64,000 nucleotides of DNA, taken from the NCBI RefSeq assembly GCF_003627755.1, contig NZ_CP032694.1:108501-172500 (forward strand), read 5' to 3'. This document shows positions 19,193 to 28,870 of the stretch, piece by piece (the stretch's first letter is position 1; each line of letters begins with the position of its first letter). The position numbers were made by a program, and so were the translations under genes. The notes under the pieces were generated by a model. The model saw nothing but the letters and a program-made list of their open reading frames with translations, was not told where the DNA came from and searched no databases. This DNA comes from Rhizobium jaguaris. Its GTDB lineage: Bacteria > Pseudomonadota > Alphaproteobacteria > Rhizobiales > Rhizobiaceae.

Positions 19193-20133
19193 TCAGGCGG
19201 ACCGAAGCGCCTCGTCCTCCTCGCGACTCCGTCTTCCTTCTTCGATAAGCCAGTCGCGTACACGCTGCGCAGGTGCGTTAAGTTCCCTTGATCGCGGCCA
19301 GACGACATAGAAGGCCATATTGGTATTCAGGACATGCCTGCCGACGGCGACCAGCGCGCCAGATCGAAGCTGTTCTTCGATAAGATGTTGCCAACCGAGC
19401 GCGACACCTTCGCCCGCCAAAACAGCCTGGATGACCAGGACATAGTCATTGATCGTCAGTCGCCGGGGCTGCGGGGCATAGCGTACCCCGGCGCTCGCAA
19501 ACCATTCGGACCAGTCGCACGCAGCCCGAACGGGCTCTTCGAGATGGATCAATGGCAGCGCCAGCAGGTCTTCAGGGCGCTCCGGGCGCCGCCGCTTTTC
19601 TATGAAGCGCGGGCTTGCTACCGGAAACACAATCTCCGGTGCCAGCATCGCGGAATGATAACGCGGCCAATTTGCGGGATCGCCGCCTCGAACTGCAAGT
19701 GGAATTGGCTCCTCGTCCAGGTCGAGATCACGCACGCTTGTCTGGATGCGCAGATCGATATCCGGAAGGTCTGCCCGCAGACGCGCCAGACGCGGCAGCA
19801 TCCACATGGAACCGAAGGCAGTCGAAGCTGCCAGTGTAACATTGGATTCCCGACCTTTTGTTCGAATGTCCTCCGCCGACTTCTGGATGCGTGACAAGCC
19901 TACGGTGACGTCCGCGTGGAAGCGCTCCCCGATGTCGGTCAGTTCGACATTCCGATGTTCGCGGTGGAAGAGCGGCACGCCAAGCTGATCTTCAAGCTTC
20001 CGAACGGCCAATGAGACAGCAGCCTGGCTCATGCCCAGCTCCTCGGCCGCGCGGCTAAAATTCTGATGCCGCCCGGCAGCCTCGAAGATGATGAGTGCCG
20101 AGGCAGACGGCAGTAGTCTTCGAATGTTTCCAT
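19193..20133 (-). pseudogene. LysR-family (GcvA-like) regulator, apparent 5' frameshift
   Basis: The open frame from ATG 20032 lacks half of the DNA-binding helix-turn-helix. The same frame stays open upstream and encodes RLLPSASALIIFEAAGRHQN and FSRAAEELG, the classic GcvA-type N-terminus, but has no ATG, GTG or TTG before a stop. An ATG at 20133 lies in another frame; adding one base in the AA pair near 20121 (minus GAAGAC to GAAAGAC) joins it as METFERLLPSAS and gives 313 residues, normal for LysR. It is divergent from the mttB-like gene, its probable target. A non-canonical start (CTG or ATT) is the alternative. Confidence 0.75.
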
Positions 20134-20217
20134 AAGCTCAGCTTATACAGACCAAGTTTTTTCCAGCATTACAGGAGCGCAAAGTCGTCCTAGCCTTCAT
20201 TAGTTATGGAGGCGAAT

Positions 20218-21767
20218 ATGACCGAGGCGATAGTCGACGAAAGGGCCGGCAAACGAGGACGCAGCGTCGTGCTGCACGTCGGGAAGGCACCACGAAGCTG
20301 CCCGGCGTTCCCTACATTATCCGCAACATTCCGACATACGACATCCTTTCCGAGGAAAACCTTCAGAAGATCGAGCGGACGGCCGAACGTATCCTCGCCG
20401 AGATCGGCATCGAGTTTCGCGATGACCCCGTGTCCGTCGACCACTGGAAGCGGGCCGGAGCCCGCGTCGAAGGCGTTCGCGTTCGGTTCGAACCCGGCAT
20501 GCTGCAGGAGATCGTCGCTTCCGCGCCGAGCGAATTCACTCAGCATGCCCGCAATCCTGCCAACAATGTCCAGATCGGCGGTAAAAAGGTCGTCTTCTCG
20601 CCCGCCTACGGCTCGCCCTTCGTCATGGACCTCGACAAGGGTCGCCGCTACGGAACGATCGAAGACTTTCAGAACTTCATCAAGCTCGCCCAGGCAAGCC
20701 CTTGGCTGCATCATTCCGGCGGCACGATCTGCGAGCCGGTCGACGTGCCCGTCAACAAGCGCCATCTCGACATGGTCTACAGCCACATCAAGTATTCCGA
20801 CCGCGCATTCATGGGCTCGGTGACGGCGGAGGAGCGCGCCGAAGATTCGATCGAGATGACGCGTATTCTCTTCGGTGCCGACTTCGTCGATCGAAACTGC
20901 GTTATCCTCGGCAACGTCAACGTCAATTCTCCGCTCGTGTGGGATGGGACGATGACGAAGTCGTTGCGAGCCTATGCTCGCGCCAATCAGGCTGCCGTCA
21001 TCGTGCCCTTCATCCTCGGCGGCGCGATGGGCCCCGTTACCAATGCGGGAGCCATTGCCCAATCCTATGCCGAAACGCTGGCCGGCTGCGCCCTCACGCA
21101 GCTCGAACGCAAGGGCGCTCCGGTTATCTTCGGAAATTTCCTATCTTCCATGTCGCTGCGCTCGGGATCGCCCACCTTCGGTACCCCCGAACCCGCCATC
21201 GGTTCCATGGTCATTGGTCAGCTTGCCCGGCGGCTGAAACTTCCGCTGAGATGTGCGGGCAATTTCTCCAATTCGAAACTGCCTGATGGCCAAGCCATGC
21301 AGGAGGGCCTGATGTCCATGCTGTCGGCCATCCATTGCGGGGCGAACTTCATCCTGCATTCGGCCGGTTTCCTGGATGGTCTGCTCGTAATGTCCTACGA
21401 GAAGTTTGTGATGGACGCCGACCTGTGCGGGGCACTGCACTCCTACCTCGCCGGCGTTACGGTCGACGACAATACGCTCGCTTTCGACGCCTTCGAAGAG
21501 GTCGGACCCGGCAGCCATTTCCTTGGCTCGGCCCATACTATGCGGAACTACCAGACCGCATTCTGGGATTCGACGCTTTCGGACAACGAGCCCTTCGAGA
21601 AATGGAGCGAGGAAGGCGGTTCCACTGACATTGCAACCCGCGCCAACAGACAGTGGAAGACAACACTCGCCAATTATGAAGCACCGCCGTTGGACAACGC
21701 TGCCGATGAAGCCCTGTGCGATTTCATGGCAAGACGCAAAGCGTCGATGGCGGACGGCTGGTATTGA
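20218..21767 (+). pseudogene. MttB-family (trimethylamine/betaine) methyltransferase, 5' frameshift
   Basis: The main frame from about 20265 encodes an MttB-superfamily TIM barrel: PTYDILSEENLQKIERTAER, SSMSLRSGSPTFGTPEPAIG and a conserved C-terminus. The natural start MTEAIVDERAGKRGR (ATG 20218, TTATGGAGGCGAAT ribosome site) lies in another frame; one extra base at 20262-20268 joins it to RRAARREGTTKLPG and gives 516 residues, full length. There is no in-frame amber codon, so it is a non-pyrrolysine member, a group that includes glycine betaine methyltransferases. No corrinoid protein gene is adjacent. It is probably controlled by the divergent LysR protein. Confidence 0.8.
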
Positions 21768-21897
21768 ATTACGTGATCATATCGCCCGACGTCGGGGGTT
21801 ACGGCTTTTGGATAAGATCCGAGCCCTTTACGCATACCTTTGACGGCGAGTAGCCGTATGTCCGCTTCGGCCCGAAGCTACCACTACTGAATTCCGC

Positions 21898-23158
21898 CTA
21901 TTTCAGCAGGCCGAGCATCGAGCTATCGGGATAGCAGGTGGGCTTGCGGCCGCTCTTTTCCTGCCATTGGCCGATGGATCGCCGGGTCTTGTAGCCCGGC
22001 AATCCGTCGGTGCCGCCGACGTCGTATCCCTTGCGCTCCAAGGTCACCTGCATGCCGGCGACGTCGGAGCGCAGCATCTTGCCGACATCGCCCCATTGGC
22101 CCTGGAAGGCGCCGGAACCATAGGCGATGCGGTCGGCGAGATTGCCGATAAAGAGGCCGTAGAGGTCGGAATTATTGTATTCCTTGATGACGTAGAAATT
22201 CGGCGTGACGATAAATTCCGGCCCGTCGCGGCCGGCCGGCACCACATCATACCGCCGGCCTTGAGTTCGTCGGACGGAAAAGCCTTGCCGGAAATCCTGA
22301 CGATCCCAGCGAGTTCCATTGCGAAATCGGCTTGACGAGATCCGGTCCTTCCTGCGCGCAGGAAACGTTTTCCGGGATCGTGACTTCGTAGCCCCAGCCG
22401 CGGCCGCGCTGCCAGCCCTTCTGCGTCAGAAAATTGGCTATGGAGGCAAGGGTATCGGGCACCGAGGTCCAGATGTTGCGATGGCCGTCGCCGTCGAAAT
22501 CGACCGCATATTTCAGATAGCTGGTCGGCATGAACTGTGGTTGGCCGAGCGCGCCCGCCACGGATCCCATGAACTGGCCGGGCGTGACATCGCCATGTTC
22601 GAGAATGCCGAGTGCGGCGATAAGTTCGGTGCGAAACATATCCTTGCGGGTCGACATGAAGGCTTTGGTCGCCAGCACCTGGACCGCCGAATTCGGCAGC
22701 TTCGCCGCTCCGTAGCCGGTCTCGCGACCCCAGATGGCAAGCAGGATCGGGCCGGGCACGCCGTAAACTTTTTCGATCTTTCTCAGCGTCGGCCCGTATT
22801 GCGACGCGAAACTGCGTCCGGTCGCTGCCAGCTTCTGCAGTCGTGCCTCGTTGAAATAGGGAGCGGGAGAAGAGAATTCCGCCTGCGTCTGCGGCTGCTC
22901 TTTGGGCTTCGGAAAACCCGGCGGCGCCAGATCCGGCAGATCCCAATTCAGTGTCACGCCCGCAAAGGCGGCCTGGAAAGTCTTGTCTGAAACGCCGTCC
23001 TTCTTCGCTTCCGGCCAAAGGTCCTGTTGCACCCAGGCCTGGAACTGCGCTTCGACATCGGCCTTTGAGGCAGCAAGGGCGGGAAGGGGAAGGAGGGCGA
23101 GGAGGAGGATAAGCAAGCGCAGAATGTTCCGCGCCACCGATATGTGCACTCTCCTCAT
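21898..23158 (-). pseudogene. MltB/SLT-2-type lytic murein transglycosylase, two frameshifts
   Basis: A Sec signal peptide (LRLLILLLALLPLPALAAS) leads into a catalytic domain with IWGRETGYG (catalytic Glu) and GALGQPQFMPTSYLKYAVDFDGDG, then a C-terminal peptidoglycan-binding repeat (LERKGYDVGGTDGLPGYKTR). Three frames are used in turn: breaks lie near 22304-22307 and 22251-22256, and one added base at each restores a 420-residue protein. The enzyme cleaves the MurNAc-GlcNAc bond in the periplasm. The start is uncertain: ATG 23158 is very close to its AAGGAG, and a nearby GTG is possible. It directly follows recR. Confidence 0.8.
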
Positions 23159-23172
23159 ACTCCTTCTCTCCC

Positions 23173-23778
23173 TCAAATCGCCGTCCGTGCCCGCAACGCC
23201 GCCGTTAGCGTGCCCTCGTCCAGATAGTCGAGTTCGCCGCCGACCGGTACTCCATGGGCGAGGCGGGTGATTTTCACCTCAAGGCCGGCAAGCTGGTCGG
23301 TTATATAGTGTGCTGTGGTTTGCCCCTCGACCGTCGCATTCACGGCGATGATGATTTCGCTGACGCCGCCTTCGCTGACGCGTTCGATCAGCCCGCGGAT
23401 GTTGAGATCGTCAGGTCCGACACCGTCGAGCGGTGACAGTACGCCGCCAAGCACGTGATAGGCCGCGTTCATCGCGCCGGCGCGCTCCAGCGCCCAGAGA
23501 TCGGCGACATCCTCGACAACGATGATGACAGATTGATCGCGGCGGTCGTCGGTGCAAACGGTGCAAGGGTCGACGGTATCGACATTGCCGCAGCGCGAGC
23601 AGATCTTCACCTTGTCATAGGCCTCGCCCATGGCATGGGACAGAGGGCCGAGCAACTGATCCTTCTTCTTGATCAGGTGCAATGCGGCGCGCCGCGCCGA
23701 GCGTGGGCCGAGGCCCGGCACCTTCGCCAGAAGCTGGATGAGTTTTTCAATTTCGGGACCGGTAACTCGCTTTGCCAT
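23173..23778 (-). CDS. recR: Recombination protein RecR
   Basis: 201 residues. The N-terminal helix-hairpin-helix has the [21 protein letters not shown] motif ([15 protein letters not shown]), then the C4 zinc finger [16 protein letters not shown], and a Toprim domain ([30 protein letters not shown]). With RecF and RecO it loads RecA at gaps. In many bacteria it is cotranscribed with dnaX-ybaB; here dnaX-ybaB lie 3 kb away. The stop lies 15 bases before the transglycosylase start. Confidence 0.96.
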   Translation of the reverse strand: MAKRVTGPEIEKLIQLLAKVPGLGPRSARRAALHLIKKKDQLLGPLSHAMGEAYDKVKICSRCGNVDTVDPCTVCTDDRRDQSVIIVVEDVADLWALERAGAMNAAYHVLGGVLSPLDGVGPDDLNIRGLIERVSEGGVSEIIIAVNATVEGQTTAHYITDQLAGLEVKITRLAHGVPVGGELDYLDEGTLTAALRARTAI

Positions 23779-23835
23779 GGGAGGCTTTTAGCTCATATGC
23801 TTGAGGAACGAAATCGCGGAAGGGATGATCGCCCC

Positions 23836-24462
23836 ATGAAAATTCTGGCCGTCTGCATCGGCGACGCCGAAATATTGCCCGGCAAGAGCTACAGGACCGG
23901 CATCAACAAGCACGCGGTCGGCGGTACGGTCATGATCGACACCGAGGGCATCATCGGCGACGCCGTCTGCAATGGCGAACATCACGGTGGACGCGACCAA
24001 GCCGTTTATGTGGAAGGTTCGCTGACGCTGGATTGGTGGTCTAATGAACTGGGCCGCAGGCTGGAGCCCGGCACATTCGGCGAAAATATCGTTATCGAAG
24101 GGCTCGACAACCGTGAGGTCGCCGTCGGCGACAGATTCATAGCAGACGATTTAGTCCTCGAAGTGACCTCGGCCCGCATCCCCTGCTCGACGTTTTCCGC
24201 GAAGATGGGCGATCCGAAATTCGTCAAGCGTTATACGCAAGCAGGCCGGCCGGGCATCTATTGCCGTGTCATCCAAAACGGAACCGCCACCGCCGGAACG
24301 CCGGTGACCTACCTTCCCTATGCCGGCGCCAGGGTCACCATGCCGGAATTGATGGCGACTTTCGGCAGACGTTTGTCGCCTGAGGACCGGGCGCGCTATC
24401 TCTCCGCGCCTATTCACTACAAACTCAGAGCGCTTCTCGACGAGGAGTTCGTCGACCCTTGA
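23836..24462 (+). CDS. MOSC domain protein (YiiM-like)
   Basis: 208 residues. The MOSC pattern is clear: GIIGDAVCNGEHHGGRDQAV, LEPGTFGENIVIEGLDNREV, VGDRF and the conserved cysteine region SARIPCSTFSAKM, followed by the YiiM-type C-terminal helical tail. MOSC domains handle molybdenum cofactor-bound sulphur, and YiiM-like proteins work in reduction of N-hydroxylated compounds. The start at 23836 opens MKILAVCIGDAE; a much longer frame upstream only shadows recR. It is divergent from recR and convergent with the LysE-type gene. Confidence 0.85.
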   Translation: MKILAVCIGDAEILPGKSYRTGINKHAVGGTVMIDTEGIIGDAVCNGEHHGGRDQAVYVEGSLTLDWWSNELGRRLEPGTFGENIVIEGLDNREVAVGDRFIADDLVLEVTSARIPCSTFSAKMGDPKFVKRYTQAGRPGIYCRVIQNGTATAGTPVTYLPYAGARVTMPELMATFGRRLSPEDRARYLSAPIHYKLRALLDEEFVDP

Positions 24463-24464
24463 GT

Positions 24465-25076
24465 TTATCGCATGGCGATGGCGACGGCCGCGCCTGCCAT
24501 GGTACCGGCGCTGGCGCGGTTGGCCATCCGCACGGCGCGGCGGCTTTTCAAGAAACCGCGCGCCTTGGCGGCGAAAAAGGCCCAGCTCAGATCGATCACC
24601 GCCAGCACGACGAACATCGTCGCCACCAGCTCGACCCAGCCGACCAGTGTGACGGCATGGATATCGATGATTGACGGCAGCAGCGCCACATAGAACATCA
24701 TGATCTTCGGATTGCCCATCGTGACGGTCAGGCCCGCGAAGAAGAGGCGGAGCGGCGATTGCGCATCCGGCAACTTTTCCTCCGTCGTATCGGCCGCGGC
24801 GAACCACATTTTCCAGGCGAGATAAAGCAGATAGGCGACACCCAGCCATTTGATGGCGACGAACGCCCAATGGAAGGTTTCGGCAATGGCCGCCAGTCCC
24901 GCGACCGCGCAGGTCAGCCAGATCGCTTCGCCGATCCACATGGCGGCCAGGAACGGCAACACGTCGTGCGCGCCCTTGGTCAGTACGCGCGCGACCAGCG
25001 CAGCAACGCTCGGCCCGGGCGAACCGGCAGCCACGAACAGCGCACCGGCAAAAACAAGCAATGTCGTTAGGCTCAT
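24465..25076 (-). CDS. LysE/RhtB-family amino-acid exporter
   Basis: 203 residues with about six transmembrane segments. It has the LysE/RhtB N-terminal signature AAGSPGPSVAALVARVLTKG and the internal TVTMGNPKIMMFYVALLP. Such proteins export amino acids or their analogues across the inner membrane; the substrate is not readable. The gene ends two bases after the MOSC gene stop on the opposite strand. Confidence 0.85.
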   Translation of the reverse strand: MSLTTLLVFAGALFVAAGSPGPSVAALVARVLTKGAHDVLPFLAAMWIGEAIWLTCAVAGLAAIAETFHWAFVAIKWLGVAYLLYLAWKMWFAAADTTEEKLPDAQSPLRLFFAGLTVTMGNPKIMMFYVALLPSIIDIHAVTLVGWVELVATMFVVLAVIDLSWAFFAAKARGFLKSRRAVRMANRASAGTMAGAAVAIAMR

Positions 25077-25175
25077 GACGTTCTCTTAGATGTCAGGATG
25101 GTCTGGGCGAAAACGTTGCCCAATGTGTTTCCACATAGCATCCCATGGCACATTTTCCAATCAGGCCGCATTCCA

Positions 25176-25712
25176 TCAGGCAAGAGTAGCGTGGAAGGAT
25201 TCGAATAACGCGCGTCCTTCCGGCCAATCGCCGATTCCGGAATTCGCATTGATATGGCCAAATGGGCCGACATCAATCAACTTGCTGCCCCAGACCGCGG
25301 CGCTTTCCTTCGCATAGTCGAGCGAGCCGAAGGGATCATCGGTGCTGGCAACGAGGAGCGACGGAAACGGCAGTCGCCGGCGCGGCGGATTGGCGAAGCT
25401 CGGGGCCTCGGCCAAATAGATATCGCCTGTGGGATCGGGCGCCGAGACGAGGAAGCCACCGCGGATTCTTGTCGGCGTCAACGCCGCCCAATGCGCGACC
25501 AACTGGCAGGCGAGGCTATGGACGACGAGGACCGGCGGCGTCTTGGAGCGGCCGATCTCCCGGCTGAGCGCGGCGATCCAATCCGCTAATTCCGGCCTGT
25601 CCCAGCTCGCCGGCTGAAAGCGGCGCATCTCGGGATTCTGCCGTTCCCACAGGGTTTGCCAATGACCTTCCCCCGAGCCGCCAAGGCCGGGCAGGACGAT
25701 GATATCGCGCAT
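25176..25712 (-). CDS. RBBP9/YdeN-family alpha/beta hydrolase
   Basis: 178 residues from MRDIIVLPGLGG, with GAAGGG as ribosome site. The order typical of the RBBP9/YdeN serine hydrolases is present: LPGLGGSGEGHWQTLWE near the N-terminus, nucleophile Ser in VVHSLACQLVAHWA, Asp in ASTDDPFGSLDYA and catalytic His in GPFGHINANSGIGDWPEG. The substrate is unknown. It is divergent from the Lrp-type regulator (112-base gap), which may control it. Confidence 0.85.
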   Translation of the reverse strand: MRDIIVLPGLGGSGEGHWQTLWERQNPEMRRFQPASWDRPELADWIAALSREIGRSKTPPVLVVHSLACQLVAHWAALTPTRIRGGFLVSAPDPTGDIYLAEAPSFANPPRRRLPFPSLLVASTDDPFGSLDYAKESAAVWGSKLIDVGPFGHINANSGIGDWPEGRALFESFHATLA

Positions 25713-25824
25713 GTCTTTCCCTTCGTGCTGTGTTGACGGAGGGAGATTGGCACGCTGCATCGCAGGTTGACATCGCAATCCATCGGATAAAACTTGCGTC
25801 GGCCGATGAATTCAAGGTGCGAGA

Positions 25825-26301
25825 ATGGAAAGCTTTGAGAAGGACCTGGACCCGACGGATCTGTCGATGATCGAGATCCTGCAGGAGAATGGGCGGATCT
25901 CCGTCTCTGAACTTGGTCGCCGGGTAGGGCTTTCGCAGCCTGCCGCGTCCGAACGTCTCAAGCGGCTTGAGGAGCGCGGCATCATCGCCGGCTACCGAGC
26001 CGTCATTGATCCCACCGCGGTCGGCCTGGGCATGATGGCCATCGTCCGGCTGCGGACGACCCATGAGCATATACGCCCCTGCCTTAAACAATTTTCGGAA
26101 ATGCCGCAGATCATCGAGGTCCTGCGGTTGACCGGCGAGGATTGCTTCCTGCTCAAGGTCCTGGTGCCGACACCATCAGACCTTGAAACCATCGTCGATT
26201 CCATCGCCCGCCATGGCGCGGTGACCACATCGCTGGTGTTGCGGAACCAGCCGGCGAAACCGATCGGCCGCGAGCTCATCCGCAAGACGATGGTGCGTTG
26301 A
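25825..26301 (+). CDS. Lrp/AsnC-family transcriptional regulator
   Basis: 158 residues. The N-terminal helix-turn-helix (NGRISVSELGRRVGLSQPAASERLKRLEERG) is followed by the RAM ligand-binding domain (MMAIVRLRTTHEHI, VLRLTGEDCFLLKVLV). Members sense amino acids or related metabolites and often control an adjacent divergent gene or exporter; both a hydrolase and a LysE exporter lie next door. It converges on ybaB. Confidence 0.9.
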   Translation: MESFEKDLDPTDLSMIEILQENGRISVSELGRRVGLSQPAASERLKRLEERGIIAGYRAVIDPTAVGLGMMAIVRLRTTHEHIRPCLKQFSEMPQIIEVLRLTGEDCFLLKVLVPTPSDLETIVDSIARHGAVTTSLVLRNQPAKPIGRELIRKTMVR

Positions 26302-26324
26302 CCGCCCGCTTGTGGAAGCGCTTC

Positions 26325-26648
26325 TCAAAAAGGCAGCTTGAAGCCCGGCGGGATCGGCAGGCCGGCGGTCAGTTCCCGGGTCTTTTCGGCGGCCAATGCC
26401 TCGGCCTTTTCCTGCGCGTCCTTGTTTGCAGCGACGATCAGGTCCTCGAGAATTTCGACGTCATCTTCCTTGAAGAGCGACGGATCGATCTTGATGGCTA
26501 GCATCTGGCTCTTGCCGTTCACAGTGACGGAGACGAGGCCGCCGCCGGCTTTGCCTTCGGCCCGGATGTCGGCGATTTCCGCCTGCATCTTTTCCATCTT
26601 GGCCTGCATTTCTTTCACTTTGCCCATCATGCCCATGATGTCGCGCAT
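26325..26648 (-). CDS. YbaB/EbfC nucleoid-associated protein
   Basis: 107 residues: an N-terminal amphipathic helix ([19 protein letters not shown]), then [25 protein letters not shown] and a second helix [19 protein letters not shown], the full YbaB pattern. It binds DNA as a dimer. It follows dnaX with a 103-base gap, the order found in most bacteria. Confidence 0.93.
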   Translation of the reverse strand: MRDIMGMMGKVKEMQAKMEKMQAEIADIRAEGKAGGGLVSVTVNGKSQMLAIKIDPSLFKEDDVEILEDLIVAANKDAQEKAEALAAEKTRELTAGLPIPPGFKLPF

Positions 26649-26751
26649 CGTCGTTCGTCCTTCTTCTCGTCTCTTTGTCTTGCTGGATATAATCTACTTC
26701 GAAAACCGCTTGCGTCTTTTACCATGCGGCCTGTCGATCGGTATCATATCC

Positions 26752-28635
26752 CTAGAATTCGATATCATCGCCCGGCAGGATGTCGCCATCATCGGATTCG
26801 GCGGTGGCCGGGGCGGCAGTTTGTTCCTCTTCTTCCGCATCCGGCGCTCGCACGCGAACGTCGATGATCTTGGCGCCCGGAAATTGCGATAGGATTGCCG
26901 CCACATCCGGGTCTTGGCGGGCATCGGCGACCCGCTGCTGCTGCGCGTTTGCTTCCGCCTCCACGAGCGTCGGCTCGCCTTCGTCGCGGCTGAGGCTGAC
27001 GATCCAATGGATACCGGTCCATTCCTTCAGTTTGACGGCGAGTTCGTTCAACAGCGTTCCCGGCGCACCTGGCGTCAGGTTGACGTCGAGCCGGCCGGGC
27101 TCCAGCCGCACCGGGCGAACGAAACTGCGCACCAGCGCCTTCAGTTTCGGATCGCGCTTCTGGCCGGCGAGTTCCGCGATATCCGCCATCGAATTGACGG
27201 GAACCAGCGGCTTCGGCGCTTCGGCGGGTTTTGGTTCGATGCGGCCGACCGCGGGGGTGGTTTGCGGCTGCGTATTCGGAACCGACCGCAGCATGGCGAC
27301 CGGCGCCGGCGGCGTGGGTGCGGGCCGCGATGGTGCCGTTTCGACTGCGCGGGCCATCACGCTGCCCTGATAGGAGACCGGCGTTCCGACGCCGTTGCCG
27401 GCTGACGGGGCGAGCGACGGACGCATGCCGCCATTTCCGTCTGAAAACTCGGCAAGCCGCCGCGCCGCATCCTCCGGCGCCGGCAGATGGGCGGCGTGGG
27501 CCAGACGGATCAGTACCATCTCGGCGGCGCCGGCCGTGCGGGCAGCGCTTTCAGTCTCCGGAATGCCCTTCAGGAGCATCTGCCAGAAGCGCGACAGCGT
27601 GGTAACCGCCACGCCCTGCGCGAATTCGGCCGCCTTGGTGCGCTCGACCTCGCTCAGCGACGGATCGTTGGCGGCATCCGGCACATATTTCAGGCGGGTG
27701 ACGAGATGGGTGAAATCGGCGAGGTCGGTCAGCACGACGACGGGGTTGGCGCCGGCTTCGTACTGGCTGTTGAATTCCGCCAGCGCGGCGGCGACGTCGC
27801 CCTTGATGATATGGTGAAAGAGATCGACGATACGGGCGCGGTCGGCGAGCCCCAGCATCGAGCGGACGGCTTCCGCCGCAACCACACCGCTGCCGTGGGC
27901 GATGGCCTGGTCGAGCAGCGACAGCCCATCGCGAGCCGAACCTTCGGCGGCACGGGCGATCATGGCAAGCGCTTCCGGCTCCGCCTCGATGCCTTCCTTG
28001 GCGGCGATGGTGGTGAACAGGCCGACGAGATCGGAGGCGCTGATGCGACGCAGGTCGAAGCGCTGGCAGCGCGACAGTACCGTGATCGGCACCTTCCGGA
28101 TTTCAGTGGTGGCGAAGATGAACTTCACATGCTCCGGTGGCTCTTCCAGCGTCTTCAGCAGCCCGTTGAAAGCGGCCGTCGACAGCATGTGCACTTCGTC
28201 GATGATGTAGACCTTGTAGCGCGCCGAAACCGGGCGATAGCGCACCTGCTCGATGATCTCGCGGATATCGTCGATGCCGGTATGTGAGGCGGCGTCCATC
28301 TCGATGACGTCGACATGCCGGCCTTCCATGATCGCCTGGCAATGTTCGCCGGGTTCACGCAGGTCGATGGTCGCGCGGTCGACCTCGGCGGTCTTGTAGT
28401 TGAGTGCGCGCGCCAGGATACGGGCCGTCGTCGTCTTACCGACGCCGCGCACGCCGGTCAGCATGTAGGCCTGGGCAATGCGGCCGGTCTCGAACGCATT
28501 GGTCAGCGTCCGGACCATCGGCTCCTGGCCGACCATCAGGTCGGTGAAATCCTTAGGCCGGTATTTGCGGGCCAGCACCCGGTAACCGGTGCCGGTCGAA
28601 GCGGCATCTTTTGCTTGTCGCTCGGTGTCGCTCAT
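26752..28635 (-). CDS. dnaX: DNA polymerase III tau/gamma subunit
   Basis: 627 residues from MSDTERQAKD. Walker A is at 61-68 (GVRGVGKT), Walker B at 143-150 (YIIDEVHM), followed by the clamp-loader collar and a Pro/Ala-rich linker to the tau C-terminal domain. The usual zinc-binding cysteine cluster after Walker A is not intact: only one Cys remains in PGEHCQAI. It loads the beta clamp at the replisome. A 50-codon upstream extension is rejected because it reads through the SRP RNA gene. Confidence 0.95.
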   Translation of the reverse strand: MSDTERQAKDAASTGTGYRVLARKYRPKDFTDLMVGQEPMVRTLTNAFETGRIAQAYMLTGVRGVGKTTTARILARALNYKTAEVDRATIDLREPGEHCQAIMEGRHVDVIEMDAASHTGIDDIREIIEQVRYRPVSARYKVYIIDEVHMLSTAAFNGLLKTLEEPPEHVKFIFATTEIRKVPITVLSRCQRFDLRRISASDLVGLFTTIAAKEGIEAEPEALAMIARAAEGSARDGLSLLDQAIAHGSGVVAAEAVRSMLGLADRARIVDLFHHIIKGDVAAALAEFNSQYEAGANPVVVLTDLADFTHLVTRLKYVPDAANDPSLSEVERTKAAEFAQGVAVTTLSRFWQMLLKGIPETESAARTAGAAEMVLIRLAHAAHLPAPEDAARRLAEFSDGNGGMRPSLAPSAGNGVGTPVSYQGSVMARAVETAPSRPAPTPPAPVAMLRSVPNTQPQTTPAVGRIEPKPAEAPKPLVPVNSMADIAELAGQKRDPKLKALVRSFVRPVRLEPGRLDVNLTPGAPGTLLNELAVKLKEWTGIHWIVSLSRDEGEPTLVEAEANAQQQRVADARQDPDVAAILSQFPGAKIIDVRVRAPDAEEEEQTAAPATAESDDGDILPGDDIEF

Positions 28636-28683
28636 CGCCCTGCTTATTGCCCGCAGAAAGCCGGGCCTTGCTTTCGGAAAGGG

Positions 28684-28781
28684 TGGGAGGCTGGCACGAT
28701 GACCCGTGCCGGGCTCGTTAGGGCTGCTTCCTTCCGGACCTGACCCGGTTGGCGAGTGGCTCGTCCACCACCAACCTCCCG
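28684..28781 (-). ncRNA. ffs: Bacterial small SRP RNA (4.5S RNA)
   Basis: The minus strand contains GGGTCAGGTCCGGAAGGAAG, the universally conserved tetraloop/symmetric-loop core of the SRP RNA M-domain site. The ends GGGAGGTTGG and CCAGCCTCCC pair to close a hairpin of about 97 nt. It binds Ffh for co-translational targeting of membrane proteins. A possible promoter upstream is TTGACC (28827-28822, minus) with 17-bp spacing to CCGATA. It lies just before dnaX, a common alphaproteobacterial position. Confidence 0.93.
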
Positions 28782-28870
28782 GATGCACATATCGGCAATA
28801 TCGGCATCAAAAGCAAGCCAAGGTCAAAAAAAACTGCTAAACATTTGATAAAACACTGGAGGACACCTCA

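Noticed and set aside
19099..19308. 69-aa minus-strand frame overlapping the 3' end of the LysR gene
   Set aside because: It overlaps LysR by 116 bases in another frame, lacks a ribosome site and resembles no family, although its C-terminus (KIAVDDASQDLVARTKEFRK) looked protein-like.
20218..21767. Possible pyrrolysine-containing MttB
   Set aside because: There is no in-frame TAG in the conserved region and no pyl genes nearby; the frame change near 20265 is not a stop-codon read-through.
23455..23835. Longer start for the MOSC protein
   Set aside because: The extra 127 codons are antisense to recR; the internal ATG 23836 opens the known family N-terminus.
26752..28635. Programmed frameshift in dnaX to make gamma
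   Set aside because: I saw no A-run slippery site with a downstream stop as in E. coli; the frame reads through as tau only.
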